Shown in pieces: positions 1 to 12,908 of a DNA stretch of 64,000 nt. Both the position numbers and the translations under genes were made by a program. Source of the stretch: Pseudonocardia thermophila (GTDB taxonomy: Bacteria; Actinomycetota; Actinomycetes; Mycobacteriales; Pseudonocardiaceae); the NCBI RefSeq assembly GCF_900142365.1, contig NZ_FRAP01000001.1, positions 186,001 to 250,000 of the forward strand, in the 5' to 3' direction. The notes beneath the pieces are model-generated. The model was not told the origin of the DNA and made no database searches. It saw only the letters and a program-made list of their open reading frames with translations. Numbering within the stretch: the stretch's first letter is position 1; every line of letters begins with the position of its first letter.

Positions 1-73
1 CCACCAGCTCGATAGGCTTGCGGAGCAGCCCAAGATGCTCCTTGAGCTGCGCCTTCAGGCGCTCGTCCAGCAT
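1..73 (-). CDS. ahpF: alkyl hydroperoxide reductase subunit F, N-terminal fragment
   Basis: Only the first 24 codons lie in the window; the gene runs off the left edge. The N-terminus (MLDERLKAQLKEHLGLL...PIELV) closely resembles the start of E. coli AhpF, the FAD/NADH disulfide reductase that regenerates AhpC. The ATG (71-73) lies directly behind the ahpC stop codon (75-77) on the same strand, so ahpC-ahpF form one operon. Pairing AhpC with AhpF, rather than AhpD, is notable for an actinobacterium. The family call rests on a short stretch. Confidence 0.75.
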   Translation of the reverse strand, partial: MLDERLKAQLKEHLGLLRKPIELV

Positions 74-74
74 G

Positions 75-638
75 TCAGATCTTGCCGACCAGCTCCAGGG
101 ACGGGGACAGGGTCTCGGCGCCCTCCTCCCACTTCGCCGGGCAGACCTCACCGGGGTGGGCGGCGATGTACTGCGCGGCCTTGACCCGGCGCAGCAGCTC
201 GGCGGCGCTGCGGCCGATGCCGTTGTCGTTGACCTCGGCGGCCTTGATCACGCCGTCGGGGTCGATGACGAACGTGCCGCGCAGGGCCTGGCCCGCGTCC
301 TCGATCAGCACGTCGAAGGCGCGCGAGAGCTCGAAGGTCATGTCGGCGAGCATCGGGTACTTCACCTTGCCGACGGCCGGCGAGCTGTCGTGCCACGCCT
401 TGTGCGAGAAGTGGCTGTCGGTGGAGACGGCGTACACCTCGACGCCGAGCTTCTGGAACTCCTCGTAGTTGTCGGCGAGGTCCTCGAGCTCCGTGGGGCA
501 GACGAAGGTGAAGTCACCCGGGTAGAAGACCAGCACGCTCCACTTGCCCTTGAGGTCGGCGTCGGTGACCTCGATGAACTTCCCGTCGTGGAAAGCGTTC
601 ACCTTGAACGGCTGGATGGTGCTGTTGATCAGAGGCAT
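75..638 (-). CDS. ahpC: alkyl hydroperoxide reductase, peroxiredoxin subunit C
   Basis: This is a 187-aa typical 2-Cys peroxiredoxin that reduces H2O2 and organic hydroperoxides in the cytoplasm, the usual AhpC length. The peroxidatic Cys47 sits in FTFVCPTE and the resolving Cys166 in GEVCPAKW. The start [11 protein letters not shown] is chosen because it matches AhpC N-termini and has the ribosome site AGGAG a few bases upstream; the frame is open for 44 more codons that look unrelated. ahpF follows after one base. An upstream palindrome (688-712) may be its operator. Confidence 0.96.
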   Translation of the reverse strand: MPLINSTIQPFKVNAFHDGKFIEVTDADLKGKWSVLVFYPGDFTFVCPTELEDLADNYEEFQKLGVEVYAVSTDSHFSHKAWHDSSPAVGKVKYPMLADMTFELSRAFDVLIEDAGQALRGTFVIDPDGVIKAAEVNDNGIGRSAAELLRRVKAAQYIAAHPGEVCPAKWEEGAETLSPSLELVGKI

Positions 639-687
639 CGTCACTCCTACTCGTGCGACCGCCGCGGAACCAGGGGAGCACCGCGGG

Positions 688-712
688 CTTGTCTTGAATG
701 ATTCCAGACAAG
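688..712. promoter_or_regulatory. palindrome upstream of ahpC, Fur-family (FurA-like) operator candidate
   Basis: Arms CTTGTCT and AGACAAG flank an A+T-rich centre with the core TCTTGAATGATTCCAGA, about 50 bp upstream of the ahpC start. From memory the core resembles the FurA box of mycobacterial furA-katG promoters. No oxyR or fur gene is adjacent, so the regulator would act in trans. The palindrome is seen directly; the regulator is inferred. Confidence 0.5.
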
Positions 713-900
713 GCGGTGAGATGCCGAATCTGCGGACCATGGCCTGCGTCACGCATGAATCTGCGGACAAAGACCTTGATCAACGGATGTTGAGGATATC
801 CACGCTGATCAACCACGGGTCCGCCGGGCGGTCCGCCGCGGATCGGCCCTCTCCGCGTCAGCAGGCCTGTGACCAGCACCTCACCCGGACCGGGAAAGCC

Positions 901-947
901 ACGAACGGCCCTTTCGTGCGCAATGCTGCTACGAAAGGGCCGTTCGT
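901..947. repeat. dispersed hairpin repeat, copy 1
   Basis: A perfect 17-bp inverted repeat (ACGAACGGCCCTTTCGT and its complement at 931-947) encloses a 13-base loop. Close relatives occur at 34731-34781 and 52732-52778, so this is a repeat family with terminator-like or REP-like properties. No T-run follows the stem. Confidence 0.75.
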
Positions 948-1255
948 CGGGAATCGGTGGGGGCGAAGGTCCCGGACGCCGGTGTGAGATCCAGCGCGAG
1001 ATCCAGCGGGTGGAGGTCGAGCGTGAACTCCACCGAGGTCCTCCGGCGCCCCGCAGCCGACCAGCAGGCCGTGGTCGCGCACGTGCAGAACGCGGTCTCC
1101 GGTGCGCGCAGCGCATCCGGGTCCCGCGCGCGTGCACGTGCTCGGGCGGGCTCAGCTCGTGCGTCTGGTCCAGGTGCGCCTGCGGGAACGCCGCCACGTC
1201 GCGACCCCGCAGGTCGCCGACGACGATCTGCACGCATCCCCCGAACACGTCCCCC
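948..1255 (-). pseudogene. unidentified decayed coding remnant
   Basis: On the minus strand, protein-like sequence can be followed only by changing frame: ...GGCVQIVVGDLRGRDVAAF... in one frame, then LLVGCGAPEDLGG in a second and VEFTLDLHPLDLALDL in a third. This looks like the end of a protein broken by frameshifts, without a recognisable start. I do not recognise the family. Apart from this remnant and the 901-947 hairpin, I see nothing between the ahpC operator and the arc terminator. Confidence 0.35.
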
Positions 1256-1261
1256 GAACAC

Positions 1262-1300
1262 GGCGAACCGCCCGGTGCTCGAAGCACCGGGCGGTTCGCC
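1262..1300 (-). terminator. intrinsic terminator-like hairpin after arc
   Basis: A long perfect stem (GGCGAACCGCCCGGTGCT pairing with AGCACCGGGCGGTTCGCC, three-base loop) begins 28 bases beyond the arc stop codon. There is no clear U-tract, as is common in actinobacterial terminators. Confidence 0.75.
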
Positions 1301-1327
1301 TGCTCGTCGTCTCCTACAGGTGGGTCG

Positions 1328-3136
1328 TCACAGGTACTGGCCCGTGTTCGACGCGGTGTCGATCGCGCGGCCGGTGTCGGCGTTCTTCCCGGTGACGAGC
1401 GTGCGGATGTAGACGATCCGCTCGCCCTTCTTGCCGGAGATGCGCGCCCAGTCGTCGGGGTTGGTGGTGTTGGGCAGGTCCTCGTTCTCGGCGAACTCGT
1501 CGACGATCGCGTCCAGCAGGTGCTGGACCCGCAGACCCGGCTGGCCCGTCTCCAGCACCGACTTGATCGCGGCCTTCTTCGACCGGTCGACGATGTTCTG
1601 GATCATCGCGCCGGAGTTGAAGTCCTTGAAGTAGAGCGTCTCCTTGTCGCCGTTGGCGTAGGTGACCTCCAGGAACCGGTTCTCCTCGCTCTCGTCGTAC
1701 ATCCGCTCGACGACCCGCTGGATCATCGCGTCGATGCACGCCTTCCGGTCGCCGCCGAACTCGGCGAGGTCGTCCTTGTGGATCGGCAGCGTCTCGGTCA
1801 GGTACTTCGAGAAGATGTCCTTCGCCGCCTCCGCGTCCGGCCGCTCGATCTTGATCTTCACGTCCAGCCGACCGGGCCGCAGGATCGCGGGGTCGATCAT
1901 GTCCTCGCGGTTGGACGCGCCGATCACGATCACGTTCTCCAGGCCCTCGACGCCGTCGATCTCGGCGAGGAGCTGGGGCACGATCGTGGTCTCGACGTCG
2001 GAGGACACCCCCGAACCGCGGGTGCGGAAGATCGAGTCCATCTCGTCGAAGAACACGATCACCGGGGTGCCCGCGGACGCCTTCTCCCGCGCCCGCTGGA
2101 AGATCAGCCGGATGTGCCGCTCGGTCTCGCCGACGAACTTGTTCAGCAGCTCCGGGCCCTTGATGTTCAGGAAGAACGCGCGGCCCTCGCTCGGGTCCTC
2201 GCCGCGGACCGCCGCCACCTTCTTGGCCAGCGAGTTCGCGACCGCCTTCGCGATGAGCGTCTTGCCGCAGCCGGGCGGGCCGTACAGCAGCACACCCTTC
2301 GGCGGGCGCAGCTCGTACTCCCGGAACAGGTCCGCGTGCAGGAACGGCAGCTCCACGGCGTCGCGGATCTGCTCGATCTGCCGCCCGAGGCCACCGATGT
2401 CGCTGTAGTCGACGTCCGGGACCTCCTCCAGCACGAGGTCCTCGACCTCGGCCTTCGGCACCCGTTCGTACGCGTAACCGGCCTTGGTGTCGACCAGCAG
2501 CGAGTCGCCCGGCTTCAGCGGGACGTAGTCCGGGTCGTCCTTGTCGAACAGGGGGGCGGCGAGCCACACCACCCGCTCCTCGTCGGCGTGCCCGACGACC
2601 AGCGCCCGGCCCGCCTCGTCCTCGGTCGGCTCGTACAGCACCTCACGCAGGGCACACACCTCGCCGATGCGTTCGAAGCCGCCCGCCTCGACGACGGTGA
2701 GGGCCTCGTTGAGCCGCACGGTCTGCCCGGGCCGCAGCGACGTGGCGTCGACCGCGGGCGACACCGCGACGCGCATGCGCCGGCCGGACGTGAACACGTC
2801 GACCGTGTCGTCCTCGTACCGGGCCTGGAAGACCCCGTAGCCGCTGGGCGGCTGGGCCAGTCGGTCGACTTCCTCGCGGAGGGCGACGAGCTGCCCGCGG
2901 GCCTCCTTCAGGGTCTCGGTAAGCTTCTCGTTGCGCGCGGAGAGCTGCGCGAGCCGGCTGGCCGACTCGGCGAGACGCTGCTCCAGCACACGAACGTGAC
3001 GTGGGGCCTCGCTGAGCTTGCGCCGCAGCAGGGCGACCTCTTCCTCCAGGAAGCGGATCTGGGCTGCTGCCTCTGCCGGAGACAGCTCGCCGCGATCACC
3101 TGGGTTGCCGCTGCCGGGACCGTCGTAGTGGTTCAC
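1328..3136 (-). CDS. arc: proteasome-associated AAA ATPase ARC/Mpa
   Basis: This 602-aa hexameric AAA ATPase recognises pupylated proteins, unfolds them and feeds them into the 20S proteasome. In order it shows an N-terminal coiled coil (about residues 15-80, which binds Pup in homologues), OB-fold domains, and the AAA module with Walker A GPPGCGKT (near 285) and Walker [10 protein letters not shown]. It ends in Gln-Tyr-Leu, the tail that docks on the proteasome ring. The GTG start at 3136 is preceded by GGAGGGAGG; upstream codons of the open frame lack a better site. The dop, pup and prcBA genes usually found downstream are not here; ahpC is. Confidence 0.96.
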   Translation of the reverse strand: MNHYDGPGSGNPGDRGELSPAEAAAQIRFLEEEVALLRRKLSEAPRHVRVLEQRLAESASRLAQLSARNEKLTETLKEARGQLVALREEVDRLAQPPSGYGVFQARYEDDTVDVFTSGRRMRVAVSPAVDATSLRPGQTVRLNEALTVVEAGGFERIGEVCALREVLYEPTEDEAGRALVVGHADEERVVWLAAPLFDKDDPDYVPLKPGDSLLVDTKAGYAYERVPKAEVEDLVLEEVPDVDYSDIGGLGRQIEQIRDAVELPFLHADLFREYELRPPKGVLLYGPPGCGKTLIAKAVANSLAKKVAAVRGEDPSEGRAFFLNIKGPELLNKFVGETERHIRLIFQRAREKASAGTPVIVFFDEMDSIFRTRGSGVSSDVETTIVPQLLAEIDGVEGLENVIVIGASNREDMIDPAILRPGRLDVKIKIERPDAEAAKDIFSKYLTETLPIHKDDLAEFGGDRKACIDAMIQRVVERMYDESEENRFLEVTYANGDKETLYFKDFNSGAMIQNIVDRSKKAAIKSVLETGQPGLRVQHLLDAIVDEFAENEDLPNTTNPDDWARISGKKGERIVYIRTLVTGKNADTGRAIDTASNTGQYL

Positions 3137-3242
3137 GGCATCCTCCCTCCGTGCTCCGTTTCCATACGGTACCTGCAAATCGGCGAGTTATTCCGTGCGG
3201 CGAACCGGTGATCCACCCCTCAACCGCCCGGTGCCTTGACGC

Positions 3243-3276
3243 GAAGGCCCGGTGACTGCGGTGTCACCGGGCCTTC
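3243..3276 (-). terminator. hairpin terminator downstream of trmI
   Basis: The stem GAAGGCCCGGTGAC pairs with GTCACCGGGCCTTC around a six-base loop in the gap between the trmI stop and the arc start. It separates the two minus-strand transcripts. Confidence 0.7.
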
Positions 3277-3309
3277 GGCAGGTCGGCGCGGGAACGGCCG
3301 TCCGACAGG

Positions 3310-4194
<885 letters not shown>

Positions 4195-4298
4195 CTAGTG
4201 CCCTGCGTTGCCGCCCCCGTCGGCCGGCCGGGCCGTCGGCTGTCGGTGCCAGGGCTGTCGGTGCCGGTTTGTCGGTGGCGCGGCATAGCCTTGCCCGC

Positions 4299-5174
4299 AT
4301 GACCGACGGCGACGGCTCCCCCGCGACGATCGCGGAGGCCAGCTCCGAGCCGCGCCGTCCGGCGCTGTCCCCGTCGCGGGCGGGTGACTTCAAGGCCTGC
4401 CCGCTGCTCTACCGCTTCCGCGCGATCGACCGGCTGCCCGAGCGGCCCGGCCGGGCCCAGGTGCGCGGCACGCTCGTGCACGCGGTGCTGGAGCGGCTGT
4501 TCGACCTGCCCGCCGCGCAGCGCTCCCCCGAGGCGGCCGCCGCCCTCGTCGCACCGCTGTGGCAGGAGCTGACCGAGACCGTCCCCGAGCTGCTCGACGG
4601 GCTGTTCACCGGCGCCGACGACCCGGAGCTCGCCGAGTGGCTTGCCTCGGCCGCCCCGCTGCTCGACACGTACTTCCGGCTGGAGGACCCGCGGGAGATC
4701 GAACCGGTGGCCCGGGAGCTGCTGCTGGAGACCGAACTCGAGTCGGGGGTCGTGCTGCGCGGCTACGTCGACCGGCTCGACGAGGACCCCGCCGGGCTGC
4801 GGGTGATCGACTACAAGACCGGACCTGCGCCGGGCCCGATGCACGAGCTGCGGGCGCTGTTCCAGCTGAAGTTCTACGCGCTCGCGCTGCTGCAGGACCG
4901 CGGCGCGGTGCCCGCGGAGCTGCGGCTGTACTACCTCGCCGACGGCGAGACGCTGAGCTACCGGCCCGAGGAGGCGGAACTGCGCCGCTTCGGGCGCATC
5001 CTCGACGCGCTGTGGTCAGCGATGCTCGAGGCGGGGCGCACCGGTGACTTCCGGCCGAACCCGGGCCGGATGTGCGACTACTGCGACCACCGGGCGCTGT
5101 GCCCGGCGTGGGGCGGCACTCCCCCGCCGTACCCTGGCTGGCCGGGCACCGAGCCACCGGCGCTGGCGTCGTGA
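4299..5174 (+). CDS. RecB-family PD-(D/E)XK nuclease with C-terminal Cys cluster
   Basis: This 291-aa protein resembles the RecB/AddB/Cas4 nuclease domain. It has GTLVHAVLERLF, a conserved helix of the fold, then the catalytic core VIDYKTG (Asp171, Lys173), and a C-terminal MCDYCDHRALCPAW whose cysteines, with an N-terminal Cys (FKACPLLYRF), fit the 4Fe-4S staple of this family. M. tuberculosis Rv2119 occupies the same place beside trmI. The ATG at 4299 is preferred because upstream codons are low-complexity. Its exact substrate is unknown; DNA processing is inferred from the fold. A 13-15 bp direct repeat (CTGTCGGTGCC) lies in its promoter at about 4228-4275. Confidence 0.85.
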   Translation: MTDGDGSPATIAEASSEPRRPALSPSRAGDFKACPLLYRFRAIDRLPERPGRAQVRGTLVHAVLERLFDLPAAQRSPEAAAALVAPLWQELTETVPELLDGLFTGADDPELAEWLASAAPLLDTYFRLEDPREIEPVARELLLETELESGVVLRGYVDRLDEDPAGLRVIDYKTGPAPGPMHELRALFQLKFYALALLQDRGAVPAELRLYYLADGETLSYRPEEAELRRFGRILDALWSAMLEAGRTGDFRPNPGRMCDYCDHRALCPAWGGTPPPYPGWPGTEPPALAS

Positions 5175-5195
5175 CGACTTGGAGGGACCGAGCAC

Positions 5196-6020
5196 GTGCA
5201 GGACGAGCACCCGACCGACGAGAACAACGTGTCCGAGCAGGCGTTCTACCTGCCGCTCGACGGGCCGGACGGTGAGCGGTTCCTCGCCACGGCAGCCACC
5301 GAGGGGCCGTGGTCGGCAGACGCCCAGCACGCGGGCCCGCCGTCCGCACTGCTGGTCAGGGCGGTCGAGCGGTGCGCTCCGCGGCCGGACCTGCAGCCGG
5401 TGCGGTTCACGTTCGAGCTGTTCGGGCCGGTGCCGCTCGGCGAGCTCACCGTGCACGCCGAGGTGGAGCGCACCGGCCGCGCCGTCGAGCTGGTGGCGGC
5501 CGAGCTGGCCGCGGACGGGCGGACGATCGTGCGCGCGCGGGCATGGCGGGTCGCGCGGTCGGACACGGTCGCGGTCGCCGGGCCGCCCGCGGCGCCGCTG
5601 CCCGGTCCCGACGGTGTGGAGCCGCAGGGCCCCCTCCCGGAGCACTGGACGTGCGGCTACATCGAGAACGTCGAGTGGCGCTGGGTGAAGGGCGCCTGGC
5701 TCGAGCCCGGCGACGGTGCCGTCTGGGGCCGTCCGCGGCTGCCGCTGGTGGCCGGTGAGGAGATGTCGCCGGTCCAGCGGGTGGCCGTGGTCGCTGACTC
5801 CGGCAACGGCATCTCCGGGCGGCTCGACCTGCGCGAATGGCTCTACATGAACACCGAGCTGACGATCCACCTGCACCGACCGCCCACCGGCGAGTGGGTC
5901 GGGGTGGACGCCCGCACGATCATCGGCCCGACGGGTGCGGGCCTGGCCACCACGACCCTGCACGACCCATCCGGGCCGGTGGGGCAGGGCGCCCAGGCAC
6001 TGCTGGTGCGCCCCCGGTAG
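5196..6020 (+). CDS. acyl-CoA thioesterase-like protein (double hotdog)
   Basis: The 274-aa protein reads as a TesB-like or thioesterase-superfamily member. It has an N-terminal hotdog (AFYLPLDGPDGERFLATAATEG..., HAGPPSALLVRAVERC...PVRFTFELFGPVPLGELTV) and a second half ending MNTELTIHLHRPP...GVDARTIIGPTGAGLATTTL, typical of these proteins. The GTG start at 5196 has GGAGGG upstream. It follows the nuclease gene closely and is probably cotranscribed. It ends 18 bp from the convergent hisG, with no hairpin between them. The substrate is unknown. Confidence 0.75.
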   Translation: MQDEHPTDENNVSEQAFYLPLDGPDGERFLATAATEGPWSADAQHAGPPSALLVRAVERCAPRPDLQPVRFTFELFGPVPLGELTVHAEVERTGRAVELVAAELAADGRTIVRARAWRVARSDTVAVAGPPAAPLPGPDGVEPQGPLPEHWTCGYIENVEWRWVKGAWLEPGDGAVWGRPRLPLVAGEEMSPVQRVAVVADSGNGISGRLDLREWLYMNTELTIHLHRPPTGEWVGVDARTIIGPTGAGLATTTLHDPSGPVGQGAQALLVRPR

Positions 6021-6038
6021 CCCCTCGCAGGAGACCGC

Positions 6039-6935
6039 TCAGTAGGTGCTGCCGTCGACCGCCCGGCAGGAGCGGATCTCCGAGGTCAGGATCGCGCGCG
6101 CACCGAGCCGGGCGAGATCGTCCATGACCCGGTTGGCATCGGCCTTCGGCACCATCGACCGCACGGCGAACCAGCCGTCCTCGGTCAGCGGTGCCACGGT
6201 GGGCGCCTGCATGCCGGGGGTGATCCGCTTGGCGTCCTCCAGGACGTCCTTCGGGCAGTCGTAGTCGACCATCAGGTACTTCCGGGCGTACACCACGCCC
6301 TGCAGCCGCGCCGTGAACACCCGCTTGGCCGCGGTGATCTCCGGCGGCTCCTCCCGGTCGGGACGCGGCTCCCGCTCGATGAGGGTGGCCTCCGACTCCG
6401 CGATGGGCTCACCGAACGGCACCAGGTTGTGCTGGCGCAGCGTGCGGCCGGAGGAGACGACGTCGGCCACCGCGTCGGCGAGCCCGAGCTGCACCGAGAT
6501 CTCCACGGCGCCGTCGAGCTTGATGATGTCCGCCCGGACCCGGTTGCGCGCCAGGTGCGCCCGCACCAGCCGCGGGTACGAGGTGGCGATCTTGCGACCC
6601 TCCAGGTCGGCGAGGGTCCACTCGCGGCCGCCGTTGGTGTGCGGCGGCGCCGCGAAGCGGAACTTGGACTGGCCGAAACCGAGCTCGATCACCTTGCGGA
6701 CCTGGCTGCCGGACTCCTCCATGAGGTCGGCGCCGGTGATGCCCAGGTGCAGGTCGCCGGACCCGACGTAGGTGGCGATGTCCTTGGGCCGCAGGTAGAA
6801 GAACTCGATCTCGTTCTCCTCGTCGAGCATGCTCAGATCGCGCGAGTCCGAACGCTGTCGGTACCCCGCCTCGCGCATCATCGTGGCGGCCGGCTCGGCC
6901 AGGGTCCCCTTGTTCGGCAGTGCGATGCGGAGCAT
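6039..6935 (-). CDS. hisG: ATP phosphoribosyltransferase, long form
   Basis: This 298-aa protein catalyses the first step of histidine synthesis (ATP + PRPP to phosphoribosyl-ATP). It starts MLRIALPNKGTLAEPA and has the PRPP-binding segment ADAVADVVSSGRTL. Its length includes the C-terminal ACT-like domain (ALTEDGWFAVRSMVPK...) that gives histidine feedback inhibition in HisG-long enzymes. hisE precedes it on the same strand, with AGGAG upstream of the ATG. The hisE-hisG order matches mycobacteria. Confidence 0.96.
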   Translation of the reverse strand: MLRIALPNKGTLAEPAATMMREAGYRQRSDSRDLSMLDEENEIEFFYLRPKDIATYVGSGDLHLGITGADLMEESGSQVRKVIELGFGQSKFRFAAPPHTNGGREWTLADLEGRKIATSYPRLVRAHLARNRVRADIIKLDGAVEISVQLGLADAVADVVSSGRTLRQHNLVPFGEPIAESEATLIEREPRPDREEPPEITAAKRVFTARLQGVVYARKYLMVDYDCPKDVLEDAKRITPGMQAPTVAPLTEDGWFAVRSMVPKADANRVMDDLARLGARAILTSEIRSCRAVDGSTY

Positions 6936-7001
6936 CGGAGGTCGTCTCCTCGGTCGTGCTGTGCAGGACGAGCTGGGCGGAGCCCGGGGCAGGAGGAAGG
7001 T

Positions 7002-7265
7002 CTAGAGGAACTTGTACACGTCTTCGAGCCGGAGGCCGCGACCGAGCATGAGCACCTGCAGCCGGTAGAGCAACTGCGAGATCTCCTCGGCCAAGGCGTC
7101 GTCCGGCTCGTGCTCCGCAGCGATCCAGACCTCACCGGCCTCTTCGAGAACCTTCTTACCCTGCGCGTGCAGGCCGGCATCGAGCGCTTCCACGGTCGCC
7201 GATCCGGCAGGCCGCGTCGCCGCCTTCTCGGTGAGCTCCGCGAACAGCTCGTCGAAGGTCTTCAC
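7002..7265 (-). CDS. hisE: phosphoribosyl-ATP pyrophosphatase
   Basis: The 87-aa all-helical enzyme hydrolyses phosphoribosyl-ATP to phosphoribosyl-AMP, the second histidine step. The MazG-type metal-binding motif [16 protein letters not shown] is present, and the length is that of stand-alone HisE. The GTG start (7263-7265) has GGAGGA upstream. It is transcribed ahead of hisG with a 66-bp gap. The 240 bp between hisE and the HAD gene show no attenuator or other feature I can identify. Confidence 0.95.
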   Translation of the reverse strand: MKTFDELFAELTEKAATRPAGSATVEALDAGLHAQGKKVLEEAGEVWIAAEHEPDDALAEEISQLLYRLQVLMLGRGLRLEDVYKFL

Positions 7266-7505
7266 TTCGCGTTCCTCCTCACCGTTTCAGTGTCGTCGGC
7301 GGCAGGGCCCCTTGACAAATGTCGTTCCTCTCGTGCTGCACCCGGTCGCCCGGATGCGCCAGGTGGCAGTATCCGCTGGTGAGACGATCACCCGGAAGAT
7401 CGACGCACGCGGGGAGCGGTCGTCCGGACCGACCAGCGGTCGGCCGCCGGGCCCCCTCGGCGCCCCTCTCCCGTGAGCGGTGCCACGGCCACCGGGTGGT
7501 CGTGA

Positions 7506-8188
7506 TCATCGTACGGCGGCGACACGGTCGTAGACGATCCGTACTTCGTCCGGGGTGAGTCCGTGCAGCGAGTCGCGCAGCACCCGGGCAGGGCCGGGTT
7601 CCACGGTCGTCTCGCAGGGCACCACGAGCACCGCGGCGCCGGCCGACTCCGCCGCGCGGGTGCCGGTCGGCGAATCCTCCACGGCGAGGCACTCCTCGAT
7701 CGGCACGCCGAGCAGCTCGGCCGCGCGCAGGTAAGGGTCCGGGTCGGGCTTACCGCGGGGCACCTCGTCCCCGCACACCGTGACGTCGAAGAAGTGTCGC
7801 CCGATGACGTCGAGCGCGGACTCGGTGAGGTCGCGCTCGGTGTTGGTCACCAGCGCCATCGGCAGGCCGGTGGCGCGCAGCTCGGTGAGCGCCGCGTGCG
7901 CGCCGGGCCGCCACACCAGGCCCTCGGCGAACAGCTCCGCCGTGCGCGCCGACAGGTACGCGGCGGTCTCGGCCTGGTGATCGGGGTCGGGCGGGAGGCC
8001 GAGGTCGGCGAACAGCAGGTCCATCGTGCGGGCCATGTTCGAGCCGACCATGGCCTCACGGGCGGCGGCGGACAGCTCGCCGCCCAGCTTCCGCGCGGTG
8101 TCCTGCAGGGAGATCGTCCAGACCTTCTCCGAGTCGACGAGCGTCCCGTCCATGTCCCACAGGACGGCCGCAGGGAGCTCGGGACGCA

Positions 8189-8189
<1 letters not shown>
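7506..8189 (-). CDS. HAD-family phosphatase (beta-phosphoglucomutase-like)
   Basis: The 227-aa protein has HAD motif I (WDMDGTLVDSE, nucleophile Asp near residue 12), motif II (LVTNTERD), motif III Lys (EVPRGKPDPDPYL) and motif IV (AVEDSPTGTRAA), with a helical cap between I and II. It dephosphorylates an unknown small metabolite. Its ATG overlaps the metH stop codon (ATGA at 8186-8189), so it is translationally coupled to metH and probably shares SAH-riboswitch-controlled transcription. Confidence 0.88.
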
Positions 8190-11803
<3,614 letters not shown>

Positions 11804-11811
11804 GCTCGATG

Positions 11812-11920
11812 CCTCCCGCGGTCGGATTCGTGGGAGGCGCCCTTGTGCTGTCGTCCTGGCGCGGTTCGAGCGTGGCGGGTGGCACCCTCCACCACCCGTT
11901 GCAGCGCCTCTCGACCGCGG
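11812..11920 (-). promoter_or_regulatory. S-adenosylhomocysteine (SAH) riboswitch controlling metH
   Basis: Read on the minus strand, the leader contains P1 (GCGGTCGAG, complement of 11910-11918, with CTCGAACCGC, complement of 11861-11870, one bulge). The conserved SAH-element core GCGCTGCAA (11899-11907) follows, then hairpin P2 (CGGGTGG/CCACCCG, 11876-11898). The pseudoknot pairs AGGCGC (11904-11909) with GCGCCT (11835-11840). The same CCT starts CCTCCC (11832-11837), which is complementary to the metH ribosome site GGGAGG (11812-11817). SAH binding would lock CCT in the pseudoknot and free the ribosome site: an ON switch. metH is a known target of this class. The structure was worked out by hand. 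Confidence 0.78.
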
Positions 11921-12014
11921 TGTCGATGGTAGCGACCCACCTCACGGCGCACGTCGACCGGACATGCCCCGACCGGCACAGCGCCGACGGGCCTCGCGCC
12001 CGTAGGCTGGACCG

Positions 12015-12908
12015 ATGAACCGCGATCCGGAGACACCGGGGGGCGAGGCGGCCGAGGGTGGGCTGCCCCGTCTCGTCGATCCGGTGCTGGTTGCCGCCTT
12101 CGAGGGCTGGAACGACGCCGGGGAGGCCGCGAGCACCGCCGTCGAGCACCTGGAGCTGGCCTGGGACGCCAAACCCCTGGGCAGCATCGATCCCGAGGAG
12201 TACTACGACTTCCAGGTCACCCGGCCGCACATACGGCTCTCCGGCGGTGTCACGCGGCGCATCGAGTGGCAGACCACCCGGCTGTCCTACGCGGAGATCC
12301 CCGGCACGGGGAAGCACATCGTGCTCGTCAGCGGCATCGAGCCGAACATGCGGTGGCGGGCGTTCTGCCGGGAGATCCTCGACTGGGTGGAGAAGCTGGG
12401 TGTGACGAAGGTCATCACCCTCGGCGCCCTGCTCACCGACATCCCGCACACCCGGCCGACGGCGATCAGCGGGATCTCGTTCGACCGCGCGTCCGCGGGT
12501 CGGATGCGCGTCGAGCCGTCCACGTACGAGGGCCCGACGGGCATCGTCGGGGTGCTGCAGAACGCGTGCGTCGAGGCCGGCGTCCCGGCCGTCTCGTTCT
12601 GGGCATCGGTGCCGCACTACGTCTCGCAGGCCCGGGTGCCCAAGGCGACGGTCGCGCTCCTGCAGGTCCTGGAGGAGCAGCTGGACGTCGAGGTGCCCCT
12701 GGGCATGCTGCCCGAGCAGGCCGAGGAGTGGGAGCGCACGGTCTCGGAGATGGCCGAGGCCGACGACGAGGTGCGCGAGTACGTCCGCCAGCTGGAGGAG
12801 CAGGCCGAGGCCGAGGCCGACCTGCTGCCCGAGGCCGACGGGGAGACCATCGCCGCCGACTTCGAGCGCTACCTGCGCCGGCGCGGGGCGGGAGGCGCGG
12901 CCAACTGA
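12015..12908 (+). CDS. PAC2-family protein
   Basis: The 297-aa protein matches the PAC2/DUF75 family related to proteasome-assembly chaperones (ortholog position of Rv2125 beside metH). Recognisable segments are LVAAFEGWNDAGEAAS, LVSGIEPNMRWRAF, ITLGALLTDIPHTRP and a C-terminal acidic, Glu-rich helical tail (about 235-290). Its role is unknown. A link with the Pup proteasome is suggested only by the family name and by arc being 10 kb away. It diverges from metH, and its end is coupled to the exporter gene that follows. Confidence 0.85.
   Translation: MNRDPETPGGEAAEGGLPRLVDPVLVAAFEGWNDAGEAASTAVEHLELAWDAKPLGSIDPEEYYDFQVTRPHIRLSGGVTRRIEWQTTRLSYAEIPGTGKHIVLVSGIEPNMRWRAFCREILDWVEKLGVTKVITLGALLTDIPHTRPTAISGISFDRASAGRMRVEPSTYEGPTGIVGVLQNACVEAGVPAVSFWASVPHYVSQARVPKATVALLQVLEEQLDVEVPLGMLPEQAEEWERTVSEMAEADDEVREYVRQLEEQAEAEADLLPEADGETIAADFERYLRRRGAGGAAN

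Noticed and set aside
11921..12014. B12 riboswitch at metH
   Set aside because: No B12-box-like conserved core is visible, whereas the SAH element explains the leader; the space left is too short.
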